Counted from the stretch's first letter, positions 30,437 to 42,185 are shown. The stretch: DNA of 64,000 nucleotides from Vesta saturnalis (GCA_036346205.1 JARFJB010000896.1:1582001-1646000), one strand, 5' to 3'. Program-made: numbers and translations. The notes: generated from the sequence alone by a model not told the origin.

Positions 30437-31937
30437 TGAAAGAGCCCTGGATATACAAACAATCGTTTGAGATCATCCTAATTACTGTAAGCGTAGGTCG
30501 CTTCTGGACGGTAACAGCTGGAAATGTAGAAATGTTTTCGTGGCTTGTAGGTGTTCAATAGATGTTACACATGATCTGTCGATACAGCTAACGAGGTTAT
30601 GTACCTACAAACTTAACTAATTATTTGGTAATTAGTAAACATAGTACTAATTCGGATGCTGGATATTGACTGTTGCTAATTTGATTTCGGTTGTGCATTA
30701 CTTAGTGTGTATTAACTGGTATTATTTAGAGCATTAATTGTATTATAAACAGCTGTTACATTTGACACTTATAGCCCCGAACTTGTTACTTATTTATATT
30801 TGACCTTTGTACTTTTGCAAACTGAAATTTTTTGTACAGGGTGATCCATGTTGCACTTTAATACTTGCTAAATACGAGTTAAATGTTTAGTGTTTCTTAC
30901 TTTATATGTATAAACGTAAGCTTTATTGCATTTTATAACAGACGTTACCATAATAAGGAAGCAATTAGTTATTAATGAGTGTGAGTAATGCGGCCTTCAG
31001 CCGCAACGTAGTGACCTATTATGCAATTATATAGGTTCTAACGTATGGTTTTAATCTTTGCTCATGGCAGTAGTAGTAAACCATCGACTATTTTGTGTTG
31101 CTTGTTGTGTTACACGATTTAATCTTTCCTTTTTAATGTTTTTAAATGGCGGTGGTAGACATCTGGCTGATGTGTTTTGCGCAATTATATTGAATTATTC
31201 TATTTTCAGTTGAGTTAAAACCATAAGGCTCAAGTTTTAAGGAGAGCTCTTCGTAGCAACACGGTTCAATGAGTTATTTTACTTTTGCTATGTGTTTTGT
31301 ATTTAGCTTTCTGGAGTCAATGCTAGCTGTCGGACAGTGCGAAAAGGTTTTTATTTGTTGCAATTTAAGATTAAATTTTTTTCAATTTTAGAGGTAGCAC
31401 TGAAAAGGAGGGTAAGTGTGTACTGTTGGGATTTGTTAAATCATTGTGTTGGGGTAAAAGTTTTATGTTCTTTATCTGGGTTGTTTGATAGAAAGTACCT
31501 ATCTATGCTTACGATACCGGTTGTTTTAATATTACCATCTAATAGAGCTTAATACAAATATATACCAGTTTGGGTTTATAGATACTTTTTGTACAAATCG
31601 GTTTTGTGTATTCGAGGGCTGGGTTATTTCTTTGTAAAAAAATAATTAAACCAAGTTGTGTTAAACTACCAGTATTTGTTTTTTTTTATTTATCACGAAT
31701 TAGGAATTCCTTCCTAATCGGACATGTCCTCTTCCTGGCTTGCGTTTCTCGTACTCATTTTTATTGTACCGTTCCACTGGCTGCATCGTGGCCCATTTCT
31801 TGGTTTGATGGCGATTATAATTTTGTGTACTTCTACGCCAGCCACAGGCCCACGTAGCAAATCCTTCGACATATTTTATTAGTTGTTACGGCACACCTTT
31901 TGCTTTTAGGGGCGTCCATACCTTTGTGCAGGTAACA
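30437..31937. repeat. Right copy of the 1.45-kb direct repeat (possible LTR)
   Basis: Aligns in the same orientation with 18,858-20,296 (see that entry). It starts TGAAAGAGCCCTGG and ends GGTAACA. The upstream flank lacks an obvious polypurine tract, which counts against the LTR reading. The short open frames inside (31,337-31,857) have no motif. Confidence 0.55.
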
Positions 31938-33904
31938 CAACAAAATTCGTTCAACGTGACACCGCATAAAGACAATAATTAGGAAAAAGTAGCTGTTTTG
32001 CTTTATTGTGACTTTCATCGTAGCAAATATATTCAAATAGTTGTTAACTACAATACATAGATAAAGAAAATTAGTTAAGTAGCTGCTATTTTAGTTTTAT
32101 TAAAGGTTTACCGACGATAACAATAAATTAACAACTTAAACCTAGTTAAAGTAGTGATAATAAGATATTTATGTAAAGGTAAAGTACAATTTATTTTTAG
32201 TTGCAGAAGCCATTTTCAGATTACATGATTCTTTAGAGAAGTAAACCATCTCCCTAAGGAAACTTTTATTTTCAGTATTTTCATTTCCACCTATATTTAT
32301 AATTTAGTTCGATCTAGAAAGTAGTTGTTCAAACATCAATCATCAATAATTAATTTCTAATATTGTACACTGAGGTATAAAAATGTTAATTTATAACTTA
32401 CTGGAAAATACTTTTCTCGTTTAGTCTTCGGTTCAGTTCAAACGAAGGAAAACAACAAAGTGCCCGTTGGCAACTTAACTTAGATTTTACGGCGATATAA
32501 TATGACAATAAAGAGTTTTGTTTCAGACGAACTTCTATCTGTTATCTAACAGTTAATGGAAAAAAGTTTTCTTTAGAAACATTATTTTGCTAAGAGATCA
32601 AGTCACATATGGCTTGTTGAAATTATAGTTTTGTACTACAGTGCACTCTTTAATGAACGCGTTGCGCTGAGTTAATTTGGACTGGTTGCACTTATTTATA
32701 AAGTGTTACTTCAAACATGTGTGTGATTTCGTTCAACCAGCGCTTTGACAATTCAACGTGGCTAACGTCTAGCCAAACTAGTGGAGCCTTCGTTTTTGGG
32801 TGATTATTACGTCACAAGACCGCACTAGGTGGTGATAATAGAAACAAAAAAGGCGCGGGCTAACTCTATCAGCGTTGCATCACAGTTTTAAGAGATGGCG
32901 ATGTGTGTTATGAATTTGCGAAGCTAATTAGCTGTGCTTAATTTCGATAGGATTTGAACTATTAAGCTTATTTCGTATTATATTGTAATTATGGGAGCCA
33001 TACTGAGTATATACAGTGTTGTGTGTGGGTAGGACGCATTTTTGATATGGTATGAGCGTGAGTTTGCATGAGAATTTTGTTTATGTACACAATGTAAGCC
33101 GATGTAAATGTTATGCCACTGTAATTTTTGGTATGAATGAGTAGTAATGTTTTAGTAAACACATTTTGAGACGATAATGAGCGCCACTGTATGTAGCTAC
33201 CGTGTTTTCAGGAACGCAGGGATAAAATTGTTGTAAATGTGTACAGGAAGAATGTGTATCTATATTTTTAAAACATTTATCTTTTTGAGTTTTTCCTGTG
33301 GTGTATTTGTATATTTATGTTATACAATATAACACTTATAGTTATCTTAGTCAGTAGTAATACTATCTTTGACAATTGTTTAAGATGCTGAAATAATTTT
33401 GTGAAAAGTGGAGTTATTTTCTTGTTTCTTGCGGCATCGGAGTTTCTTATCCGTCACCTGACCATTCGAGACCTGCTCGGAAGGAAATATTGTTGTGACC
33501 TCTATCGGGTCGAGGTTTTTTCCCAGCTCCCAATGATCCCTGACGATCTCCAGAGAATTACTTGGGATTTCGCAACCACACCTACCTACCTTCCACCCAG
33601 CCCTGAAGCCGTTCAGATGCGCACATAAGTTCGAAACTTTATACACACACTTACTGATACACTGGACAAAGGCGGTAAGGTCACATTTATTGACCAGCAG
33701 ACGACCGTGAATACAGGGTAGAAACTCAGTGACACAGTCACCTAACACCCAGGCTAATGTGTATTACAGGGTAGACGCCATAGGCTAATACAAATTATAT
33801 CAAAATCTACACGCCGCCGTAGGCATACAACATGTGCAGGGCGAGGCAGTATATGTAAACAAAACCGGTCCAGATCCCGCGTTTGTTTTCTGTCATAAAA
33901 AATC
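31938..33904. other. Non-coding stretch with two overlapping unknown ORFs
   Basis: I see nothing identifiable. On the minus strand 33,380-33,748 (122 codons) and on the plus strand 33,401-33,628 are open but overlap each other and have no motif. This stretch is less AT-rich than its surroundings and directly precedes Polinton-like sequence, so it could be further, unrecognised Polinton DNA. Confidence 0.35.
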
Positions 33905-34110
33905 CAACCATTAGACAGGGATAATTATATACTGACGGTTATCGATGTATTTAGCAAGATGGCATGGACACGAGCTCTGAAGCTGAAAGATGCGAAAAGA
34001 TGCCTCAAAGTATACAAACGGATAAGAACAGGGAATTTACTGCGAAAAGTGTCCAGTAATTCTTTAACAAACATCAAACCTAATATAGGCAAATTTAGCG
34101 ATACGATGCT
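33905..34110 (+). pseudogene. Polinton/Maverick integrase fragment
   Basis: Polinton integrases are retroviral-type (rve) DDE enzymes that insert the element. The frame reads DNYILTVIDVFSKMAWTRAL followed by a basic helix and KPN...FSD-like sequence. The TVIDVFSK segment carries the first catalytic Asp. Upstream, an Arg-rich piece fits the linker of Polinton integrases. The rest of the catalytic core is missing or too decayed. A capsid fragment lies on the opposite strand 60 bp away. A Gypsy-type integrase is the alternative, but the capsid neighbour favours Polinton. Confidence 0.6.
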
Positions 34111-34167
34111 TTCATATAGGTAAGAATCGCACTAACGTATTACAGTTAATGCGAAAGTCAATAACCT

Positions 34168-34656
34168 TTACACATTATCCCTCAAGGCTTTATTTGCTGT
34201 AAAACCTACGATGCATCGTTTAGGTAACTGGCGCAGGAAGACATCATCCAATGATTTTCGCTGCATGTTCACAGGTATAGTGAGCACTTTTACTTCGGTC
34301 CTTGTAACAGAGTATTTTGCTGCAGTTGTTTCTAAGGCTTTACTGCGCGCAATTAGAATGGTGGAATTGATTCGTATACGTCTCACCAGTAAAATAGCGT
34401 CCATAATTCGCGTCTTGTAATTTGAATCGTGCGCCGCCATTAGACTAAAGGTATCTCTTGATCATACAAATTTAACCTTTAACTCAACACCACTTATAAG
34501 AAACTTTTTCTTGATTAAATAAATCATAGTGATCTCAATCTGTTTGCTAGTCGCTGCACGTACTTGACGTTTCGAGAAACCGTTATTTGCATGTCTCATA
34601 TAGGTAAAACTTCGCGACGCGGGGCTTTCGGCGACGACTGTATCGGCGATACCCAC
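34168..34656 (-). pseudogene. Polinton/Maverick major capsid-like protein fragment
   Basis: Two minus-strand open pieces (34,656-34,462 and 34,440-34,168) belong together. They read FLISGVELKVKF, then after an in-frame stop SRDTFSLMAAHDSNYKTRIM, then SKALETTAAKYSVTRTEVKV and LRQLPKRCIVGFTANKA. From memory this is the conserved stretch of the protein annotated F54H12.2-like in many arthropods, the double jelly-roll capsid protein of Polintons. It is cut after FTANKALRDNV (C-terminal part missing) and lacks its N-terminus. It is described as a decayed fragment only. It and the integrase piece are separate from the Polinton at 54.3-62.9 kb. Confidence 0.6.
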
Positions 34657-34665
34657 ACCAACTCT

Positions 34666-34701
34666 CCTTCCTAGTTGAAGTAATTACTTCAACTAGGAAG
34701 G
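34666..34701. repeat. Perfect 36-nt palindrome
   Basis: Two 18-nt arms, CCTTCCTAGTTGAAGTAA and its exact reverse complement, meet without a spacer. It sits exactly between the capsid fragment (minus strand, ends 34,656) and the first readable codons of Penelope-like element 2 (about 34,702). Confidence 0.95.
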
Positions 34702-36090
34702 GTTTATTAGCATGTAAAAGAGTTGTCGATGACTTTCTTAGGTTTCTACTAACGGTATCCAATCCGGTGCAACCTAGAATGTATTGCTTGCCTAAGATTC
34801 ATAAACCAGGTAATGCTATGAGACCCATTGTTTCTGGTATTAATTCACCTACCATCTGCTGTCCAAATGGTTATCTAGTAAATTTCATAACCTCTCCTAC
34901 CAACAGCCCAACTTCAGTGTGGCAAATTCGTATGAATTTATTGATAAAATTAAAAACATTGAACTTACAGAAAATGAAATTTTAGTCTTATTTGACGTTT
35001 GTTCAGTTTCCGAGCGTTCCAATAGATCAAACCTTAGTTTATTTAGAATATCTTTTAAAACAAAACCATTTGGACGATAGAGAAGTAGAAGATTTTCTTA
35101 AATTAACAGATTTGTGTATGAAACAAACCTTTTTCAAAATTAACGATCAATTTTTCCAGCAAGAACATGATACGACAATGGGCAATAGCTTATCTCCGTT
35201 TATAGCCAATCTATTCATGGGTAAATTTGAGACAGACTTAAAACGCGATTTGCCTTATTTTCCTAGAGTTTGGATTAGATATGTGGATGATGTGTTTGCC
35301 ATACTAAAAGTTGTAGCGTTGAGAACTTTGTAGAAAGTTTAAATTCTAAATTTCCGACAATCAAATTTACCTATGAGATAGAGGCAAATGACAGTCTCCC
35401 GTTCCTTGATACTCTGGTAACAAGAAATGATAGTAAACTAGATATAGATATTTATCGTAAGGAGATTAGCACTAAAAGGTGCATAACCAATGACTCAAAT
35501 CACTGTAGACATCATAAACTCGCGGCTTTTAACTTTTTGGTTCATAGATTGCTTAATTTTCCTCTTTCAGTTCAAAATTATAATAAGGAATTGCGCACTA
35601 TTAAAGGAATTGCTGCATACATAGGATGAGGGTTAAGAACGTAACTACATTAGGTAACGCTAGAGAACGAATAGAAACAAAGTATGTAAAGTTACCAAAC
35701 TATCCTACTTATACAAAAGGTCTACCTAAAATATTTTCCAAAATTAATTTGAAAACAGTCACTACTTCAGATAATAGTTTGCAAACTCTTTTAGGCAATC
35801 CAAAAGATAAAGTGGATAAGCAGGGTAGGTCGGGAATTTATAAGATTAATTGTAAAAATTGTGAACAAATATATGTGGGGCAAACTAAACGACCTATCAA
35901 AATTCGCTTTAAAGAACATTTAGCTCATATAAAATACAAACGTTGGGAGAAGTCTGCCGTAGCCCTACACATGTTTGATGAAAATCATGCAGTAGATGAG
36001 TTATCATTAATCAAACATGTTAGTAATAAGCACGAACTTGATTGTTATGAAAGTTTAGAGCTTCAAAAACAAACAAATTCTAATGAATAA
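34702..36090 (+). pseudogene. Penelope-like RT plus GIY-YIG endonuclease
   Basis: This enzyme reverse-transcribes the element and nicks target DNA. RT pieces: MYCLPKIHKPGNAMRPIVSG (34,780-34,840), FPSVPIDQTLVYLEYLL (35,010), DTTMGNSLSPFIANLFMGKFE (35,170-35,230), and WIRYVDDVFAI with an intact YVDD (about 35,270-35,305). After a shift come SLPFLDTLVTRNDSKLDIDI (about 35,390) and H.HHKLAAFNFLVHRLLNFP. The last piece, 35,626-36,090, holds GIY-YIG: GIYKINCKNCEQIYVGQTKR, IRFKEHLAH, EKSAVALHMFDENH. The Cys-x2-Cys insert and the key R and H positions are present. Breaks: near 34,985, near 35,320, and stops at about 35,627-35,635. Catalytic residues are kept but the frame is not. Confidence 0.8.
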
Positions 36091-36224
36091 TGATGATCAA
36101 GGACCTTTAGGCTACTCTCAACTCATTAAACTTTCATAACTTTCACTTTCACTTTCACCAGATTAGCAAGGAAGCGTTACTCCCTGATGGTATATATGTT
36201 GGAAATTTTCTTTAATCCGCCCTA

Positions 36225-36280
36225 GTCGACCGCTAATGATGAGAGCGTAGCTATCGAAACGCGTTCGGTGTTTCTTAATT
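36225..36280 (+). ncRNA. Degenerate hammerhead-ribozyme-like motif
   Basis: Penelope-like elements are known to carry small type I hammerhead ribozymes in their terminal repeats. About 135 bp after the GIY-YIG stop, the sequence reads CTAATGATGAG, a short stem-loop (AGC-GTA-GCT with an extra AT), then CGAAAC, then ACGC-GTTCG-GTGT (a 4-bp stem III starting at the last A of GAAA). The order CTGATGA-stem II-GAAA-stem III-TH is thus present, but the core has a 3-nt insertion (AAT) and stem I does not pair locally. If genuine it is inactive. Confidence 0.3.
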
Positions 36281-36780
36281 TTGTGTGGTACGTGGTATAT
36301 TTTGTTTGTTACAGATCCTGCCACAATTCCAGTGTTCCAGAGTTTTCAAATCTATAATTAAGATATAACAATTTTTTATTTTACATAATTCCGTAACCGA
36401 TAAAATCAATTAGAGTCTAACGATAACTCTGAACATTTTAATAGCTAGGCTTTATTAGTTATGTTAAAGTGCAATTAAGATTACCGTTAATAAATTGCTT
36501 AAAGTAAATTTTATTTTTTTTTTATTATATCTTTGTGAACAGAACTTTGACGTGGTAAAGAATTTTTATAGAAACGATAAGGACTTGAATACACGACCTA
36601 TAACATAAAATTTCAAGGTTCCTTTAAATACAATTTTGAGATTCAAATATAAAATCATTTTAACTACATCCATGCATCTTCAAACCTCCTGTTATTTATT
36701 ACTGTATGCCAATCATAAAGTGTAATATTTGGAATAAAACGGATTGTGCTAAAACTTTAAATACCTCTGATGAAATTATT

Positions 36781-37410
36781 TATTGCAGATGTAGAAATGG
36801 ATTTCACACCACTTCTAAGCAGAGGAGGTATTCGGCAAATATTAGCTAAAGGATCCCGTTCTTTTACCTTTGCTTAGATTGCGACAATTATTTAAAAATT
36901 ACCAATTCTTCTGATACCATAGGTACATCTCATACTGCTGTGAACGAGCTAAAATAATTTTTCCTGAAGGAACTTGATTTACTCCGAGGGTTAATTACTG
37001 GTCAAAGAAATAATAGCAACATTTATGATAAGGAGGAAATCATCTTTGAAATCTCTAAACGTAAACGCAATTTTTAACATCGATGAAGTATCCTCTAATG
37101 ATGATGATGTAATTAAGGAGAAGGACAATCTTAAGGTCGTAGAAGTAAATTCAAGCTTGGCAAGCATTCCATGTAAGAATATCAAATCATTTAGACTAGA
37201 TAAACCTAGAATTGATAATAAACCGAGACCAATAAAAGGCATTCTTACTTCTTCTAACAATGCTCTAGAAATTAAAAAAAAACAGGTATAAGCTTAAAGA
37301 TATGAGAAGCAGAATTTCAATTCAAACTGATGAAGCTCCTGCTCAGAGGGAATATTTAAATAAATTGCGATCGGAGTTATCAAGCAGTTTATCCAGTGGT
37401 GAATAGAATT
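36781..37410 (+). pseudogene. LINE ORF1 remnant with PHD-like cysteine motif
   Basis: ORF1 proteins of LINEs bind the RNA. The frame opens with YCRCRNGFHTTSK and, one stop later, LCLDCDNYL, a Cys/His spacing like the PHD-type zinc finger found in some LINE ORF1 proteins. It continues with ELDLLRGLITGQRN, a helical segment. A second open piece at 37,025-37,291 ends KIKSFRLDKP...RPIKGILT-like sequence. There is no start codon and several stops. Placement directly upstream of the endonuclease supports the call. Confidence 0.4.
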
Positions 37411-37529
37411 TGACTATTCGTTATATAAACAGTTGCAAAACCAAAAAACCAAATAATATAAGTAACCCTATCTTCCAATCTAGTTATTTTCAAAATGTTG
37501 GTGGGTTACGTTATAAATTAACAGATTAA

Positions 37530-38050
37530 TATTCTGCATTTAATAGTGATTATGACATTATTGGTGCGGTCGAGACTGCTTTGCACCATCCTCTGACACC
37601 ATTTATCGATGTGATCGCAGATTTGTGGTTGCAAGTCAAAAGTGGGGTGGGGAGGGGGTACGATGCTTGCTATTAAAAATAATATCAGTTCCTCATTAAT
37701 TAGCACTACTGAGATATGCAACTTGCTACCGTACATTGATGTAGTAGTGGTAGGTGTTACGTTAATAATTTAAGTTTGATTGTGTTTGTCATTTATATAC
37801 CACCGGATACAAGTTTAGATGTTTTTCAACTATTTTTTACCTTTGAGCTTCTTTGTTATAATAAATTATGATCATTTGCTCATTTTCGGTAGCTTCAATT
37901 TACCCAATTTCGTTTATAAAGAAGTTAGTGATACTAAATGCAATATAATGGACAATTTGTTGAATCTAATTGATTTAAAACAATATAATACATTGCGATG
38001 TCAGTCATAATGATTGCCCATTTCTAATTGAGGCAATCCTGCATTATCCA
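37530..38050 (+). pseudogene. LINE endonuclease remnants (second family)
   Basis: Pieces of an AP-like endonuclease in changing frames: YDIIGAVETAL (near 37,550; the ETxL motif), VIYIPPDTSLDVFQ (near 37,790), and HLLIFGSFNLPN (near 37,880), where the GDFN catalytic box reads GSFN, so the catalytic Asp is lost. Then NLLNLIDLKQYNT. The surrounding order matches the RT downstream. Confidence 0.6.
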
Positions 38051-38583
38051 TAACCCCGTACAAGCATGTATCCATGACCAGATTTTCAGTTAGCATTGAT
38101 ACTCAAAAGTCGTGTAGTTTTAGGAAATGTGTTCTTGGTTTATACTCTGTCCTTTCAGAGGTTGATTTGATCTTTTTGTACACTTATTCTGACGTTAACT
38201 TTGCATGTACCAACTTTTACGCTTTACTGTACAGCATATGTGATAGGTTTGTTCTTTTATATCGTAGCAGTAAACGACAACATCCATTATAACCTGATAA
38301 TTAACTATCTTCGCTAAAAAGCTATGCATTTAAAAAATTTTAGGAAGTATCAACGTGCGAGAGTGATTTAGACGAATTCAAACTATTATAGAAATACACA
38401 GTTGGTACAAAAAGCCTAATGATTGAAGATCCTAAACAATTTTGGTCATTTATTAGATATATAAAAGGTGGCACACGGATACTCGGTTGAATGCAGGACG
38501 AGGGGCGCTCTATTGCAACTCCTAATGAAATAGTTAATGCATTTAAGACACATTTCTGTCAAGTGTATCGTCCGTACTGAGAT

Positions 38584-39932
38584 ATGATAGAGCACACGAC
38601 CGAATTTAACAATTTACCATGTATTCATTTACAATCTGTCACTATTGACACGGTCAAAGAGGTCATATCAAGGTTAAAATATAAGCAAGCATCTGGTCAT
38701 GATTCAGTTCCAGCGCTTCAAGTTAAAGGTTGTCCCAATTCCTTTGCTGAATCATTGCCTATCATTTTTAATCTGGCAGTGACGACCCACTGCTACCCAG
38801 ATTTCTGGAAAATTGCCAGAATCTGTCCAGTTCTAAGATCAGGTGATCCATCCGATATATCGAACTATAGACGCATAAGCATTCTTTCATCTTTCTCTGA
38901 GGTGTTTAAAATAATTCTATTTGACTTCATTTACAAATCAGTTAAAAATTATATTTCTGACTATCAACATGGTTTCATGCAATGCAGGTCAACATTAACC
39001 AATTTGTCATTTTTTTCTGAATATACGTTACGTATGTTAGATAATCACGGTCAGGTCTATGTTCTATATTGACTTCTGCAAAGCGTTTGACATTATTGAT
39101 CATAACCTACTGATTAATAAACTAAACGATTTCGGTTTTAGTGAATCTTCAACACGATTCTTTTCGTCTTATCTATGGAATAGCTCCCAGTATGTTTACT
39201 ATAACAACTGTACATCGGACCACTTCATTGTGAGGTCTGGCGTACCTCAGGGGTCTAAACTAGGTTCTATTCGTTACATTTATCAATGATATTACTACTG
39301 CAATTTCATGTAAGTGCTTGTTATTTGCGGATGATTTGAAAATCTTTTCTCAAATCTCCTCTTTAGATGATTGTTTAAATCTAGAACAGCAATTAAACTG
39401 TATTGATAGTTGGCGCTCATTAAATAAATTAGACCTAAATATCAACAAATGCAAAGTTCTATCTTTTTCTCGAAAGCGAAATATAGTTTCTCACGACTAT
39501 TTCATTAACTCTTTTCCTTTACATCGTGTTACAACCAAGAAAGATTTAGGTGTTGTGTTTGATCAGAACTTGAGTTTCCCGGATCAGATTCACTCCATAT
39601 GTGCATCATCTTCTAAAGCACTAGGTTTTCTTATTCGTAATAGTAAATCGTTCAAAAATATTAACACAATGTCTTCATTATATTTCACCCTGGTGAGACC
39701 TAAGTCGGAATACTGTGATATTATTTGGTATGCAATTTATAACAATCATATAAATACTATTGAACGAATACAAAGGAAGCTTTTAAAATACGTATCGTTA
39801 AGCCTAGATGGAATATACCCAAACAGGGGATATCCAAATGAACAACTGCTGTTTCGGGTCGACTTACCGTCCCTTGAAGCAAGGCGCAGTTACACCAGTC
39901 TGAAGTTTTTGCATAAACGTTTAAATAATTGA
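38584..39932 (+). pseudogene. LINE reverse transcriptase and C-terminal domain (second family)
   Basis: Three open pieces in different frames. 38,584-39,072: VISRLKYKQASGHDSVPA, WKIARICPVLRSGDPSDISN, YRRISILSSFSEVFK. 39,059-39,289: FYIDFCKAFDIIDHNLLINK (first catalytic Asp) and RSGVPQGSKLGSI. 39,318-39,932: LLFADDLKIF (intact catalytic FADD), SLNKLDLNINKCKVLSFSRK, YFTLVRPKSEYCDIIW, IERIQRKLLKY, and a final LEARRSYTSLKFLHKRLNN. Shifts lie near 39,060 and 39,275. Key RT residues are kept, so decay came mainly through frameshifts. It ends at a normal LINE stop, followed by the 3' UTR. Confidence 0.8.
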
Positions 39933-40417
39933 CTGCCCATCGATCCTATCTCTCTTGATTTTCATACCACTTCTCGGTTCTTCAAGATTTCCGGTAACTT
40001 TTGTCCTCTCTACTCCTAAAACTAATCTACTTCTAAAATCACCAGCGCTCATTATGTCTAACAATTTTAATACTTATTGTAATTCTCTGGACGTTAATGT
40101 ATCCTCTTTGTTAGATTTATTACAAACTGTTTAATTATATTGTTCACTTTTGTTATTAGGAATGGCACTGATTTTTTTTCATTTTATTAGTTTGTCTTTT
40201 GTACTAATATTTAAGGATTGTTAATTTGTTAATTTTTTATATATCTACATAAATGATGATTTTAGTGATAGTACGTAATCATTTGTTAATATCGTTATTG
40301 TTTTTATATTTTTCTTTCTCACGCAACTTTTGTTTCTAGATATCGTAAAGTTATTCTGTAATTGGACTTTCAGTCTGTTGAATGAATAAGGACTATTATT
40401 ATTATTATCATTATTAA

Positions 40418-40929
40418 AACGTATTTTAGCACTGTATGCAATACGTTGCGATAGTGTTACACGCTAATTTGAAGTTCGTATATTTCCAGCAATGTCGGAG
40501 CTTTTCTCATGTATTCTTGAGTTGTAATTGATTTTAGCAAACTGTCAGTTAAGCCGGAAAAGTATTTTTGAATTGTAAGCTGCTTTTTATAAGCTGTAAG
40601 TTATGATTTGATGAATTAGTTGAGATTGATTTGTCGATGATCGACTGTTTTCCCACACTGGTGCCCTTACGTTTAGGAAGAGTACCAGATCTGAGTGCAG
40701 GTTAGCCTTAGTTACAAAGTGAGCGATTGCTCGTAGGAGCTAGGTATATACAGTGGGAGAATCGTTACCTGACGGTTATGAAGAATGGTTAGCACAGCTT
40801 GTTGTTTGATTTGATCGAGATTGATTGATTTGGCTAATTGCTTTGGTCAATTGTTGTTGATCTGATTGTATAATTTAATCGAGGGTGATTTTTTTGGTCT
40901 ATGGATTGATTCGATTAATTTCTGTCTTT
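40418..40929. other. Non-coding spacer
   Basis: No gene or clear repeat was recognised between the LINE tail and the degenerate tandem repeats. Confidence 0.5.
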
Positions 40930-41975
40930 TGACAAAAGGGCGAAAGCCCGAGAACAAGTTCTATACCTGTCTTATGAGATAGTATGGGGCGAAGACCTAA
41001 CAAGGCGCGATCACCCTAGAACAAGCTCCGGAGTCCTACAACAATCTTACGAGTTAGTATGAGGTTCCCCTTACTAGATTATAATTTCAAATTTCCCACC
41101 AAAAACCAAAATGGTTTCCAAGATAACCGACAAAACAAGACAGTCTACAAAATTTAGTTATGACTCATAATTCAAAGCAAATCGACTAGGGAATTTTGGG
41201 GTGAAGGCCCTATACCTGTCTTATGAGATAGTATGATGGTCCCTTCTTAGAATACTATTTCAAATTTCCCGCCAAAACAAAATGACTGTCAAATTTAATT
41301 ATGACTCAATTAAAAACGGATTAATAACGTTTTAGGACGTTCAGGCTTGCTTATAAATCTAAGACCCTTTCTAACAGAGGTGTTTCCGATAAACAGATCT
41401 TATATGTAAAATATTTTATTTTGCCATTTCCAATAACCCCCAGCCCCTATTACAGAAAACATTCATTAGATTTAAAAATACACCGGTTAATGGTGTCACA
41501 AGCAATAAGAGGGCCAGACAGGGGGGCGAAGACCCGAGAACAACTTCCGGAGGTCTATAGTTGTCTCATGAGGTAGTATGAGAGCTCCTTATTAGAAAAC
41601 TATTACAAATATCCCACCGTAACGGGTACAGGTATCTGTAACAGGAGTTTATGACTCAATTAAAATGTAAACCGTAACAGGGGGCGAAGACCCGGGAGCA
41701 AGTTCCTGCGTCCTATACCTGTCTTATATGTTAAGCATGAGGGCTCCCCATACCATTCCAAATTTCCCGCCAAACACAAAATGGCCGAGGGCTTTGATTA
41801 TGCCGTCATAATTAAAATCAAAATAGCGGAGGACTTTGATTATGTCTCATAATTAAAAAACAAAATGGCTGCCTCCAACCAGAGACCATCGGCCGTCCTA
41901 TACCTGTCTTATGAGCCTCTTATTAGAATACGATTTTTAAATTTCCCGCCATGGCCCACAAAATGGCCGACAAGC
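40930..41975. repeat. Degenerate satellite-like array
   Basis: At least five related units recur at 40,937, 41,000, 41,197, 41,523, 41,678 and partly 41,890. A full unit reads roughly GGGCGAAGACCCGAGAACAAG, then TCCTATACCTGTCTTATGAG with ATAGTATGAG, then TTAGAATACTATTTC and AAATTTCCCGCCA with AAAATGG. (Each quoted block is separate.) Spacing varies from about 60 to 320 bp, with pieces lost. No coding potential. Confidence 0.7.
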
Positions 41976-42185
41976 CACGCCCCGCAACCAATTAGAAACC
42001 ACTGAGCGGAGCCCATCGACCAATCAGAACTAGGGGCGCGACCTACCTCCAGACCCACCAATCAGAACACTGCATGCGCACACATTTGTCTACGCTTCAA
42101 GGGTTGAACTGACAAAAGGCCTTAATTAGGGGCGCAAAGTCACGTGACCATCCTCACACCCGCCCCCGTATACCCAAACCCAGAG

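Larger units (their letters stand above)
34702..36300 (+). mobile_element. Penelope-like element 2 (5'-truncated)
   Basis: Contains RT from the PKIHK block onward, a GIY-YIG domain, and about 200 bp of 3' sequence with a hammerhead-like motif. The N-terminal part of the RT seen in element 1 is absent; the palindrome marks the upstream edge. Several frame changes interrupt it. Confidence 0.7.
36781..40417 (+). mobile_element. LINE of a second family (CR1/Jockey-like), decayed but nearly full length
   Basis: Order: ORF1-like Cys-rich region (36,781-37,410), endonuclease remnants (37,540-38,050), linker (38,070-38,580), RT (38,584-39,400), C-terminal domain to 39,932, and a 3' UTR ending in an ATT-rich microsatellite tail (40,394-40,417), as in many insect LINEs. 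It differs clearly from the family at 16.2-18.9 kb. No flanking target duplication was identified. Confidence 0.75.

Noticed and set aside
33380..33748. Overlapping ORFs on both strands as possible host gene
   Set aside because: No motif, mutual overlap, and no splice or promoter support; kept only as an unknown stretch.
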